The notes beneath the pieces are model-generated. The model was not told the origin of the DNA and searched no databases. It saw only the letters and a program-made list of their open reading frames with translations. From NCBI GenBank assembly GCA_026874595.1, contig CM049308.1, positions 20,749,867 to 20,813,866 on the forward strand: 64,000 bases of DNA, in the 5' to 3' direction. The first letter of the stretch is position 1. Each line of letters starts with the position of its first letter. Source of the DNA: Sipunculus nudus. Lineage: Eukaryota > Annelida > Sipuncula > Golfingiida > Sipunculidae. This document shows positions 1 through 13,900 of this stretch, piece by piece. A program made the translations under genes and the position numbers.

Positions 1-1900
1 AAAGGGTATTGTTTTCAGGTGGCGTCTTACTTGAAAAAAAAACTGTTAGAAACCCGGAACTACCAGCACCGTCTTTAACTGATGATATGGATACGGATGT
101 CCATATCTCTTACAAATATCGATATGATCAGCATGATCAAATAATGGAACGATCATACATATCTAGGCTATACATCATGCAATTTGGTCTGGTGTGAGGT
201 AACATAGGCTCCTCACGTAGCGGTTATACACTGCAGTTGTCTAAGACATCGTTTCGTGTGACCACTGCTTTGTGTGACAAAGTTCTCTGGGCATGACCAC
301 CAGGGTGCGTACAGAAGCACAGAATCGTTATCAGAAAACTGACTGATAGTGTGGTATTGCATTGTGCATCCAGCCTTTTAAGTATGTGACCTCCGCTCTC
401 GTTTGTCTGAAAATTCCCGGTCTGGCATATATTCTCACATCCCCAAAAGAATTGACGACCAAATTCTTTTATATTGTAGATCAAACCGGCTGAAACTCAT
501 ACATACACTTCAAAAGATGAATAAGTCATTTGTGAAAAATCAAATCAATATATTACACAAATACACTTACATTTTTCTGGAGAGGCATCCACACATATCA
601 ATATCGATGCTCACAAGCGTCCACATAGGAAACACAAAATAACCAAATTCTTTATGTACAATGCACAGGGAAGTTTTCTTTGTTTACACGGCTCCTGATT
701 ACATGACCATCGCGTACACGTGATATCGATGTGTCAAGCCGCTCGCTCAGTCCTCTCGCCCTTGTGTATATACACCCCTCTTGACAAAAATCCGTCCACA
801 AAGCACTGACTGGTAGGCGCACAGCCTATTCTATACGAACTTAGAATCAGTTTCGTTCACAGCTGATGTATCCTGGATTCATCCAGCACTAGGTGACTGA
901 ATATGTCTCTACACAACGATAATAAGTACCTCTACCCTTTCGCGTATAAATAATGTCCTTGGCCTGTTACTGGATGCGCTCACAACAGATACAAATCAAA
1001 CGGATTACCAGTCCTTCTGTAGTTGCGATATCCCTTCTGAAATCCGTCTCAGAGGTATCAGCGTTTCCCTCCTCAGACACTGACGATTTACGCTTACACA
1101 CATCGTCTCTTAGCTGCCCAGACTCCGATGAACGCAGGCCTACAACTAGACTGCAGCGATCGTCAGACTACATCAACTTGCGCGCTGAAAAGACAATTAT
1201 CTTCTCAACCACGGCTTACATGTGCTCCCTGACAGCACAAGTTCTGACCGTCTTCTGGCCAATCAATTCACTCTCTGAAGCTGACTGTCATTAATCACAT
1301 GAATATTAAAAATGACAAGCCTCCAGAGATCAAACTCTGAGAAAAAGCAAATAAACCCATGTTTGGCCTTTGATGTCTACTGTAAACAACGTTACTCTAG
1401 TTACCGTCTACACAGGAGACGGCTCCAACCGAAATAAACTGTACTAAATTTAACATCAAATGAGGCATCTCTGCAAGCTAACCTCAGTTCTTACGCTAAC
1501 ATCATAACATGATACTCCATATCAATTACAATGATTTATAAAAACAATCATCTGGCTATACTCCCTCCTTAAACATGCCATTATATAAATAATTCACAGT
1601 TCTCTTGTGACATATATTTCTGTTATAGACATATATATTTATCCTATTTTCATTCACAGGTCATGCATAATATTCATATTTTTTTTATATAAATAAGCTA
1701 CATATACAAACTCGAGAACAACCGTAAAACAAAAATAAAACCCTCTGTCTCACATGACCTTGGCCCTTGGCCCTCGACTACTTTGTAGCCTTGCATTACC
1801 GATCTTAATTATGCTGACAGAGAACGCTGGTTACAAGTTTGTGCAGTTCGAAAATTTCCTTTAAATATACCATGACATGAACATTCCTGAACCTCATCAG
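1..1900. other. Upstream region, no gene recognised
   Basis: No conserved protein motif was found on either strand. The first exon of the XDH-like gene (start codon and the Val-Asn-Gly region of the N-terminal ferredoxin fold) should lie upstream of 1901, but no convincing match was seen. A short stretch near 9-60 reads GGVLLEKK...NPEL, which only loosely resembles that region. AT-rich filler from about 1500 to 1760. Confidence 0.5.
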
Positions 1901-1994
1901 CGCTGACGGGAACTAAAGCAGCATGCAACAGCGGGAGATGTGGTGCCTGTACTGTCATGGTGTCACGCTACGACTGGGAGACGGGAATGATCAG
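1901..1994 (+). CDS. XDH-like exon 1 (first one found): first [2Fe-2S] cluster
   Basis: Reads [19 protein letters not shown], matching the plant-ferredoxin-type cluster of XDH and holding three of its four Cys ligands. Acceptor ctcatcag, donor atcag|gtaacc. Starts in phase 1, so a coding exon must precede it; ends in phase 2 (AG), completed by A of the next exon to give Arg. Confidence 0.85.
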
Positions 1995-4900
1995 GTAACC
2001 ACAAGTATCATACACAACACGCGGAAGTCACAAAAATATGGTGTTCAACGGACTATAGAGATTAAACATTTAAGAAGGGAGGGGACGACATTTTTAATTT
2101 TAACGAATAAAATTAATTTTGTCTGATGGCAAACAGGAGGGAAGCATATATATGTGGAAAAGTTCTTGACAAAGGAACCAGGGGATGTGTATATGAGTTA
2201 ATACCTCACATAATGCACATTTATGATTTTTGTATTATTACTTTTCATAATAATAATGCTTTTTGTTATGAATTAAGACAGGTGCACATTCAGCAACAAT
2301 TTTACTAGCACTGAATGCAAATTCCTAACCCACCCTCGAAATGATGCCAAAAGAAATACAAAAAAAAAAGATTAGTGAAAAAATGGGAGCGGCCATTTCG
2401 TAGAACAATCATTTTTGGGTGTTGCATAAATAATAGGTCCAGCCAGTCCATTTTGACCAGTATTTGATACTTGCATCACGAAAAAAATATAGGTCTACTT
2501 AACAGGTTAATAAATCGATAAATTTGCGAGTGTATGATGTTGAATCAGAATTAATCAAATATGATAAATCGTTGACGTTCATGCACCAACGTATTTACAG
2601 CAAAACTTTGCTTGATTGGTTATCAACGACGTCTATCGGTCATTGGGTAAAACAAATCAACTTTAATGTCGATGATCGCAACAGCGGACTCGCCTGAGTG
2701 TCCAAATAAAAAAGAGACCCTGAATTTCCAAGCAGATACAAAAAATATACTCTTGATGCATATGAATAGCGCCATTCCAGTATATTATGTAAGCGACAAT
2801 AATGCCTCAGTCACATTAGATGGAACCTACTTACAATCCGGCTACATTTGTAGTGCACACATTATTATTATCTGGCTTGGAAACTGACACGTGAAAATAT
2901 ATAATTACCATACGTTAGCAAACCTTCGATATATAATACAAGATTGTGAAATAATTTGAATATTTATTACAGACATCGGTCGGTTGTTTCATGTTTGGTG
3001 CCGGTGTGTTCTCTGCATGGCTGTGCTGTTACAACGGTAGAGGGCGTTGGAAGTATCAGGACATCAGTTCACCTTGTTCAGGTATTTTCAAAAAAGCCTA
3101 TATATCATATTTGTTTATTTGGGTTTTCTATAACAATGTATCATTGTGTAAATGATATGTATTTGACACATAATATAAACGAGGAATAGATGGAATTCAC
3201 CGTTAAAAAGTGTGTTGAAGCGGCATATACAACAATTGCAAAAGCATACGGTATTTCTAACCGATAGATTACAAGCATCAGTGATTGATATACGATAAAT
3301 TGGCATACAAGTGCTGTTCCTTTCAGAACAGCATTGCTCCACTGGACTCAGTGCGGCTCTTGTAGTCCCGGTATGGGGATGAGTATGTACACGTTATTAT
3401 GTACTTAAAGGAACGCCTGGCGTTGTTTCACGGGACTCAGTGTGGTTTCTGTATCCCCGGTATGGTGATGAGTATGTACACCCTGCTCCGGAACTACCCA
3501 AATCCATCGAAGGATCAAATAGAACGGGCGCTCGAAGGTACGTAAATACTATGACATATTATATTGAACATTTAATAATACCAGCAATTACCCGTGCTAC
3601 GCACAGTTTTGGGCGAGCAGTTAGTTCTGATGTCAAATAGTCTGTCATATTTGAATGTCCTGGTTGTACAATGTTACCGTGAAAATATCTCTTGAATCCG
3701 ACATTTTGTATAAGTGTTCTCTCTTTGAGTTGACCTTGACGTGCTTCACTGAGTCTTTCGAAGAAGTCGCGAAGAATTTGCAGATGTTTCTCCCAGGTGT
3801 CGCTGTACACGATAAGGTCATCAATATATGCGTCGCAGCCCTGAATGTCCTTGACAACCCTACGGATGAGGCGCTGGAACATGGCTGGCGAGTTCTTTAT
3901 GCCAAACGGCATAACTTTAAACTGGTACAGTCCTTGCGGCGTCACAAATGCGGACATTTCTTTCGCTCGTTCTGTCAGCGGAACTTCCAAGAATCCTTGT
4001 AGCAGGTCAAACTTGGAAACATATCTGGAGCTACCGACTCTATCAATACAATGATCGATCCTCGGAATCAGGAACGTGTAAGTCTTGGTGATAGAGTTCA
4101 GTTTTCGATAATCTGTGCACATACGGTAACTTCTATCGGGTTTTGGCACGAGAATACATGGTGAACTCCAGTTAGTCTTACTAGTTTCAATACAATAATT
4201 CTCCAGCAAATATTGAATCTCACCCTCTAGATACATTTCTTGATTCAGTCTATAAGGATGCTTCTTGACTCGCATAATATGTTAGTTCGCGTTGGAATGT
4301 CAATTAACAAATGTTCATATTCCGCAGCAGGTTTTTGAGGTCTTGTTGTTGTTGTGCGGTAAGGTGTGACAGTTTTTTTAGTTATATCGTTCCACACTGA
4401 ATGTCTACATCACACTTGCAATCAGTATCTACTTTAACTTGGTCAGGGTCAGTTTTTACACAAGTAATAGCAGTTACATTATGTACAACATCTGATGTGT
4501 TTCAACATGTTAACATGGCACAGTTGTTTTTCCTTACGCCTATCTGGTGTTGACAGGGTGTAGTTTAAATCACTGAATTTCTTGTCAACAATGTAAGCAC
4601 CAAAATACCTAGCTTGCAGAGGTCTGCCAGGGAATAGTAGTAAGGCAAGGACCTTTTCACCAGGCTCAAACGTTTTAGATTAGACTTTGCAATCTCACAA
4701 GCATTGTGTAGTTTAGTGCGAAAGTCTGTGACATACTGCAACAAACTAAGAGAATCAGGATTTTCACACAAGAGGTTTTCTTTAAGCAGTTTTAATATAC
4801 TGCGAACTGAGTGTCCGAAGACTAGTTCAAAGGGAATGAAACCCAAGGACTCTGGAAAGGATTCTCTGACAACGAAACAGCAATAGGTGGATTCCTTCAT

Positions 4901-7900
4901 CCCAGTCTTTCTGTTTGTCATAGTAATAGGTTCTAATCATGTTTTTTAATGTCTGGTGAAAACGCTCAAGGGCGTCCTGACTTTCAGAGTTGTACTTTTT
5001 TATACCTAGCTCAAGCATAACTTGTTGGAATAAGCCAGACATAAAATAAGACCCTTGGTCAAACAGGACAGATTTTGGTAGTCCAAAGGTTGTAAAAAAA
5101 AAACTTAGTCAGAGCTTTGACAACACTTTTTGCATTAATTTTGCGCAACAGTATTGCCTCAGGGAACCTGGTAGATGCGCACATAATTATCAGCAAGTAC
5201 TTATATCCAGATTTTGTTTTGGGCAGCGGTCCAACACAATCAACAATAATCCTACTCAATGGTTCCTCGAAAGCAGGAATAGGCCTAAGTTGGGCTTTAG
5301 GGGGATTCTAATTGGGCTTGCCTACCATCTGGCATGTATGGCATGATTTACAATATTGTACAACATCAGTCCTGAGGTTAGGCCAATAGAAGTGTGTACT
5401 AACTTTTTGATAAATTTTTTTTATACCTAAATGGCCAGACAAAGGAGCCTAATGTGCCATGCTTAGAATTTCATTGCGAAAGCTTTTGGGCATTACTATT
5501 TGATGTTTGATGGCCCACTCATCATCAGCACATAAATCAGGTGGTCGCCATTTAAGCATAAGCACTCCATTTTTTAACATAGAAAGAAATTGGGTTCTGT
5601 GACAGTTCATCTTTAGAAACTGCCCTGGGAAACAAACATGAAATATCAGGGTCCTTATGCTATTCCGCGTTAAGTTCTGATCTTGAAAATGCAGTATCCT
5701 GTAAGGACGAGTCGTTAGACGAGTCACTAGTGACTTCTAGAGTGTTTATTATTTGGACAATTATCCTCATGTGTGTTTTTCTTGGCCATAGATCTAGTTA
5801 CAGCACAAGAAGGATATTTCCTGTTTTCAGGATCAGTTTTCTGATCAAGTGACGGCCTTTCTGTCACTATTGGTACAGGCTGTACTTTGTCACTTGCAAC
5901 ATCATTGCCTTGTGGAACTGAATTCCCTTAAAGGGTAAAGTAGTTCTTATGCCCACAGTAATATTCCCAGATATCAAATCTGACTTTAAATGTATACTGT
6001 GAAGCGGAACTGAAGCGTGCCTGTCTGAAAACACACCATTAACAAGTGCATGTGCACCAGTAAATGACCTATTAGAAAACTGCAAAGTGTTTGCTAACAT
6101 GAGAGTATGACCTGAACCAGTGTCTCTAAAAATTCTAATATGGATAGAATCTGAAAATCACTTGAAAGTGATACAAAACCATCATGTATGAGTGGCTGAA
6201 ATTACATTTTTAGAACTACACCAGCGATCAAACAACTGTCCTAGCAAATTCTACGTAGGTCTGTTCTTTGCGCTTTTCCCAATTTCTGAATTTCTGCCGC
6301 TAAGCCTCCGGAACTAACTCATAACCTTTTAGGATTAACCGTTTAACGAGGTCATAGTCTGCAGCAGCTTCTACTGAAAGCTCTGTATAAATTTCTCTGG
6401 CCTTGCCAGTCAATACGCTTTGTAACAGCATAGTCCAATTTTCTTTAGGCCATTTTAAATTTTCAGCTGTCTTCTCAATGTGTAAGAAATATTTATCAAC
6501 CTCTTTTTCTTGAAAAGGTGGAACAAGTCTAATGTGTTTAGTAACATCAAAATTATGAGTTGGGGCAGCACTTAAACTGTGTTCTAATTTTAGTCTTTCT
6601 AACTCCAGTCGTTTTAACACAATTTCTTTTTCTTTTTCTTTTTCTAGTCTTTCTCTTTCTAACCGTTCTTTCCTCTCTTTTAATGCTAGCTCATGTTGCA
6701 TTTCCAACTTTTTAAATTCTAATTGCATAGCAAGGCTGTCATTTCTTTATGTTTCCACTTCACTCTCTTTAATTAAACCTTTGCTAACTAGATCTTGCAT
6801 GATTTGAGCAATGATATCAGGCTTTCTCAACAAATGTCTCATGTTTGAAATCTGCCATGTAAAGATGTTACAATAACAAAATAACCACTGAGATAAATCC
6901 TGTAAACAATTTAATGTAGACAATATGTTATCTTTTAAACAATGTATTGTAATCAATGCGTCTAGGTCAAGGCCTAATAAATTTTCAAAACTATAAAGCC
7001 TCCCGGACGAGCCCAAATTTTGTTATAGAGATAAAAAAACAGATTCTGTAACACTGGGCAGCACGAAATGTCTAGGGGAATGAGTAACAAAGTCTGTTTT
7101 TTTAACAAATAACTAAAGTTTATTCTTTAAACAACCCTAACATTACAATGCACTAAATCGATACAATTACGCAGTACAACAACAGTATAACGGCAAATCA
7201 ATACAATCACACAGCATAATAAACAAAGTGCATAGTACCTGGATACCACCACTGTCACAGCGATAAATCCTTTAAAATGCATAAGCCGGATGAACAGTTC
7301 ACACAAATCTTCTCAGAGAATAAAAGTCAAATGTAATCACAAAATCAATCTACTGTAATCCAAAAGTGAAAACCTGGCATCGATCTGAAAGGTAAACGGA
7401 AGACTATATAAAATCTGTAAAAAATTCCGAAGCAGACCTATAACTGCTGCATGTATCGGAAAAGGTCCCACAAACTGTCACACACTGTTCTGTGCCCGCT
7501 GGAATATTTTCTCACCTCCCCCGGCTCTAAAACACAGTCCCTTTTATAACCTTTCATCCGAAAACTCTAGAAAATTTCCTTTCAGGAACAATCGAAAAGA
7601 ACAATACACGTGCACAGACGTGAACATTCGAGACAGGCCCGGCAGCGAGCTGTTACACTCCGCGAGAGTTCAACCAGTACTGTTTGAACCGAGCCCGCAA
7701 CGCCCGGCCAGGCGAGAAAGCCCCAGAATAGCATGACCGCTGTGTTTACACGTCAGACCCCAGGCGTGGGCCGGGCTATGCCGACATACACATGTTAGAC
7801 CAGTGCATACAACAAATGAGCAATGTAACAATATTTTACCAGAAAAAATACTAAAAATTTAGTCTGATATGCAACAAAATTTTATAATTAACTCTTCCGG

Positions 7901-10900
7901 ACCCGGGCGCACGGACACATTTTATTCCTTGTTTTACCATTTCTTGTGTACATATTTTCAAATCACGTATGCCATAACACCCATGTGATTTATTATTTTG
8001 CTTTTATCTGTATTTTTACATAATTTTTATTCATAATTTTATATTTGCTATTTATTTCATTTGTGTCTCGTTTTAAAAATTATGATAATTAAAAGCATTT
8101 ACAAAATCATTATTTTGAAACCTGGTGTTGCTTGAAATGCAAGTAATCAACAATTCTTTTTGGTAATTATATTATTGCCAACTTTGAATTCCATGGTTGT
8201 TATGAATGGAACACGAAACCTGTTGTTTTGTGGAAGAGCTCTGATATTTCAGTTTCAGGTCCGCAACGACTGGTAGTGCACTTCAAATAAATCTCCACCA
8301 GGGTGCCCGCACTAATATATTTTCATTTAAAAAAACAAATAATTATATTTAATGTGTGACATGAGTGCTATTGTTTCCTCTTTCAGCCATAAATAAAAAT
8401 ATGCGCTCTGTTCCTGGGGTCCGTCAAAATGGAACAGTCATCAAGGTCAAATAAATGAGAGCCATCTTCATCGAAATATATTTGTTAACTTAAATCTTTC
8501 AGTGAATCGGTCATATACAAAGCTGCAACATTTAGGGACGTTGCTCTGTTCTTATAACAGTTATAGGGGTGTTTTATCGGTATAGATAATTGAAAATGAG
8601 GAAATTGGTTTCATGGGGTTCCGGCATTTGGGGTTCGGATTTTACACACTGCCCTGCATTCACTATCGTTCGGGTAATTTTGATTCTTTTAAAGAGGAGG
8701 TTGCCTATTGAGAAGGGATCACCAATCGGGTCTATTACGGGGCAGTGACGCGAAATGCACGAAAATCCCCCTAGAGCCCCCGGAGAAAGCACGGTTCCGG
8801 CATCACACACTTTATGATGTTACGGAACCTAATAATAACAGTTCACGATATCATGACGAGAACAAACCCTTGTAACGGAGACCTAAAAATTAGATTGCGG
8901 AAAACTAGGCAGCGTGAAATGTCTAGGGTAATAAATAAATGGTGTTTTGTTAACAAATAAATATAACTTATTCTTGGAACAATCCTAACATTACAATATA
9001 TTAAATCAGTAAAATTAAACAGTATTTTAGACATAACAATAACAAAAATGTACATCAACAGAGTCCTGATCCTAGGCTTTGATTCCTGGATACCACAAAT
9101 GTCACAGTCCAACAGGAGTCTTTTAGCACCAATAATCCACGTGAACAGTTTAAGTAAATCCTCCCGGTGAATAGTCCAATTAAATTTCGAAGACAATCAG
9201 TTGTAATTCAGAAGTGAAGTTCAGGTAAAATTGCAAAGGCAAACTGAAGACAATATATATAAAATCTGTATAAAGTCTGCATAAAGTCCATACAATATCT
9301 GTAACTATGCAATTATCGGAGTAGGTCCCAAGACTGACGAGAAAGTCGTACCCTTTTGTGCCCGCTGGTATTTTCCTTTTTTCACCAGCTCCAAACACAG
9401 CCCTTATTTATAGCTTTTCCCTCGAAGTCGTGAAGCTTCTGGTCCGGAACATTCCAAAGAACAAACTAGCACCTTTTAGACTACAAAAAACACGCTGCGT
9501 CTTGGGATAAGCCGGAGTTCAACAAGTGCAGTTCCCATAGCAATGCACAGGGCTTGCGCTAACACGAATCAGAACGCCAAGCACATGTCAAGCCATGCGC
9601 TAAATAAACACATACATGTAACAATGGCCGTTGTATTACCAGGCCCGAACGGACAAAGAAAAAGGGCGACCGTGAGGACAAATATTTAAATTATTAATTA
9701 AGCACGTAAAACGCAAATATTGCAAATAAAAGTGGATGGAATCTCTTCGGACGAACCAGGAGCATATGTATGTCGAAAATCACGGCAATCTGTACGGTGG
9801 TATCAGAGGAGATACGGAAATCACACAAACCGCGTTACGCTATTAATATACAGATACATACGTAAAGAAAGAGAACTAGAATATCATTTTCAAAAACAGA
9901 CGGAGGTAGATATAAGCTGATGGAAAGCGCAATAGAGAGTATAGATTCGAACATATGGATTGGCTGTACAGATACTTGTATAATAACACATGTTGTAATG
10001 TTGAAAAGTTATGACTTAAGAATAAACTTAGCACACACTTTAACTTTGACAAGTTGTCACCACTAGACCAATTTATACAGATCTAAATTGAGTGCCTGGT
10101 ACTTTTTTTTAGGAAACCTTTGTCGATGTACTGGTTACCGAGCTATTTTGGATGGATTCTACACATTTGCAAAGGTTGCACTCTCTTAATTATGCTATTT
10201 TATTTCTAACACATGTTGTGAAGTTGTAATTTAATTATATTAGCTACTGGTAAATAATAGTATGGTAAAAATAGGGATAGCCTTGCTCTCTTAGTATAAA
10301 GCAATGCGAAAACTATGCGGTCAAGAATTAACTTTAAATCAATATTTAAACCTATGGAAGCTATAAAAAACATTATGTGAATTGACACATCAGATAGTCC
10401 GAATTAGGTAGCGTACATGCTAAGACCAGTTTAGGACTTAAAAAGATCATTTATTTCTTATCTTATCTTTGAACTGCGCAAATACCTATCATCCATGATG
10501 CTATTGTTACTCATGTAGTGGCATGCGTGAACATGTCAATTTTGTTATTTATCTTCCTTTTTTCAGGACAATACATGTCCTTTAGGTGCTGACTGTTGTC
10601 AGAACAAGAATCAGCCCATGTCAAGAGAACAGGTGAGTTAAATAAAATGTTAAGGCCAAGAATAAACGGTTGGTTTCTCAAGCACCGCGCGTTGGTTTTG
10701 CTTTTCAGTTGAAATTTACTTACATTTAACGCCAGCCGATTATCTTTAAGGAAAATTAACTAAAAACATTGTTTTAAAAAATTCTTTTGTTATATATGTT
10801 GTGATTTTAGCTGTTAAGCCAAACAATTCTTTATTGTCATGTTGTCACCTGATCATTTAATATTTATGAATGGAAATATCACCCGCCCGCACTGATGTCT

Positions 10901-13900
10901 AGAAAAAAATTATTGAGAAACCTATATTTTTGGCCTAATGATATCAAAGATGTGATTTTAGTGTGGAGCCTAGTGACGTTAATGTAGGGTAATTGTAAAC
11001 ATTTCCCATTCAGACCCCCTTTCCACGCTCCAATTTCCTGGCTAAACACTTTACCACATAGATACGATTAAATGGGTACTGATAATTGGTGGCAGGCAAT
11101 TTTAGAGCGAAAAGTTTCCGGCGTCAATTGATTAAGAAAGCAATGTAATGTATAATAATATTAATGTAAAGTCGGTCATGTCAGGCTCTAGAGGAACACA
11201 TATATGTCACGAAATTAATGCAGGTTAATTTTAATGTGCTCGTACGTTAATGCCTTCATTAATTATTATCATGCTCTGATGATCGAATCGTACGAAAAAT
11301 GTTTGCACTATTAAAATAAATACATGGCACGACCGAAGAAGAGTCAGCTACTGTTTCCTGGGTATGTATAGAGAGAGAACAGAAATCAGATATTTTGTCG
11401 GGGATCTGTATTGGTGGTTCAGCTTTTTACACTAAATGTATGTAAATATTAAGTTGATTAAATGATTCGTTAGACAGGCAGAGAACGCAGGTATAACAGA
11501 ATCATTTTCCTATTTATCTTCTGCCTTCAAGAAAGTCAAAATTGCTATTGACCGTCCATACGAGCCTTTACAGGAACCAATATTTCCATCCGAATTACAG
11601 GTACGTTCCTTATTATTAACTCTCTAAATACGATGTTTAGGTGGTTATTCAGAAAATCAATATTTGAATAAGAAGTGATAATTTTTATATCATAAGTTCA
11701 TTCAGTTAGAAAGTTTTTTATGCCCCCGCCACAAAGTGGCCGGGGCATATAGTTTTACCCATGTCCGTCCTTCCGTCCTTCCGTCATTCCGAAATCAAAC
11801 AGTTGTACAGATTTTTTTTTCGCAATGCCTGCAGATATTGGCCTGATTTTTGGTGTGTGGGCAGATAATGACCAGTTACAGATCGAGATCGCGTTTCGTC
11901 CCGGTTGACTTATTTTGACCGTTTTACGGCTCCTAATCTTAGAAAATTTCATGAAAAATAGAAATTTTCATGACAAACACACATGTACGGACTTTTTTTT
12001 CGCAATGCCTGCAGATATTGGCCTGATTTTTGGTGTGTAGGCAAATAATGACCAGTTACAAATCGAGTTCGCGTTTCGTCCCGATTGACCTACTTTTGAC
12101 TGTTTTACGGCTCCTTAACTTAGAAAATTTCATGAAAAATAGAAATTTTTATGACAAATACACATGTACGGACTTTTTTTCGCAATGCCTGCAGATATTG
12201 ACCTGATTTTTGGTGTGTGGGCAGATAATGACCAGTTACAGATCGAGTTTGCGTTTCGTCCCGGTTGACCTACTTTAGACCGTTTTACGGCTCCTAAACT
12301 TAGAAAATTTCATGAAAATAGAAATTTTCATGACAAACACACATGTACGGACTTTTTTTCGCAATGCCTGCAGACATTGGCCTGATTTTTGGTGTGTAGG
12401 CAGATAATGACCAGTTACAGATCAAGGTCGCGTTTTGTCCCGGTTGACCTACTTTTGTACGTTTTACGGCTCCTAAACTTAGAAAATTTCATGAAAAATA
12501 GAAATTTTCATGACAAATACACATGTACAGACTTTTTTTCGCAATGCCTGCAGATATTGGCCTGATTTTTGGTGTGTGGGCAGATAATGACTAGTTACAG
12601 ATCGAGTTCGCGTTTCATCCCAGTTTACCTATTTTTTCCATATGACAGAGATCCTGAACATAGAAAATTTCATGAAAGACAGAAATTTTTATGAAAAATG
12701 CACATGTATGGACTTTTTTTCGCAATGCCTGCAGATACTGGCCTGATTTTTGGTGTGTTGCTTGATAATGACCCGTTACAGATCAGGTTTGCATTCTGCC
12801 CTTGTTGACCTACTTTTGACCATATGACACCTCACGAACTTAAAAAAAATTTACAAAATTTAACGAATGTTTCTAATTTGCCCCAGGCGGGGGTATTCGT
12901 GTCGTTCCGACAGATCTAGTTTTTTTTACTTTTTTCACATACCAATTTTTAATCAATTTATATGGAAACATTTTATAATGAATGTGTTCAACAGAATTAA
13001 ATTATAATATAATATCATATTCACTGACCGTAAAAGCATTACTCGAACGGAGTTTATCTTGGACTGCCGGGGTCTGCTCTATCCAGATAAGCTTTTCTTA
13101 AGTCCGAAGATAAAATATCACTAATTATATAGTGTAATATATTATTATACGCCACACATTGTTGTATAATAATATTACATGAATAAGTTTATATTATGTC
13201 ATGTTATATTATAACCAGCGTGATAATGATTATCGTACTACAATGTTGGAGATTGAAGGAAAGGACATTACGTGGATACAACCTACATCGTTAGAACAGC
13301 TCTTACAGATAAAAGCGGACAACCCGAAGGCCCTCATTGTCGCAGGAAACACGCAGTTGGGCAAGTCTATTAATCTGGATGGATTTAAATAAAATAATAG
13401 ATAACACGGAATTATCTACACATTTATGGTTTTTGGGAAAAAAAGATTCTCCATTCTATATGTATTGATAGGTAAGATTTAACTATAATAATGAGGCGGT
13501 AGATATATACATGTGATAATGTTTCTTACTTACATAAATGATGAAAATAAGGAACCGACCAAACAATATAATTAAACACTCTCTTTGATTCCGAAAAATT
13601 ATTCTCTTGAATAGCATAGGTAAATCATTTTTTGTTTTCCTTGACTCATAAGCGAGAAGGAGTGGTCTCCTGATCTGTTTAAGTTCAGTATCAGAGTTAT
13701 GTTATCTGAAGAAGACAGCAAACGTGCTGGAGATCGGGGCTGGTTCAACTCTATCTCGACTTGAAGAAGATCTTTTGGAACTGAAAAGAGGTAGGTCCTT
13801 AATAAACTTTTCTAACTTAGGTTATTAGTGATGTTAAAAAGGCCCTACTAACAGTATTGGTAAAAAATACATCCCATTAATCTTAAGTTTTGTTTGTCTT

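Larger units (their letters stand above)
3559..7830 (-). mobile_element. Gmr1-like LTR retrotransposon, 3'-truncated
   Basis: Antisense element inside the XDH-like intron 3. Reading down the minus strand: LTR (7830-7021), primer-binding site, gag, protease, integrase, then reverse transcriptase. Integrase before RT is the order of Gmr1-like Ty3-related elements (known family architecture), not of ordinary Ty3/gypsy. The copy is dead: internal stops, a frameshift at a 10-A run (5094-5103), and RT cut off near 3650 with no RNase H or 3' LTR seen. Confidence 0.8.

Noticed and set aside
9-197. Possible N-terminal XDH exon (GGVLLEKK...NPEL)
   Set aside because: The similarity to the VNG...VEK...PE region is only a few residues, the TLLAYLR segment that should follow is absent, and no usable donor follows.
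953-1294. 113-codon open frame
   Set aside because: Low-complexity Ser/Thr-rich translation with no recognisable domain and no splice context; most likely chance.
11715-12920. Could the 180-bp array be a CRISPR?
   Set aside because: Whole units repeat without short repeat/unique spacer alternation; eukaryotic context; inverted transposon-like ends.
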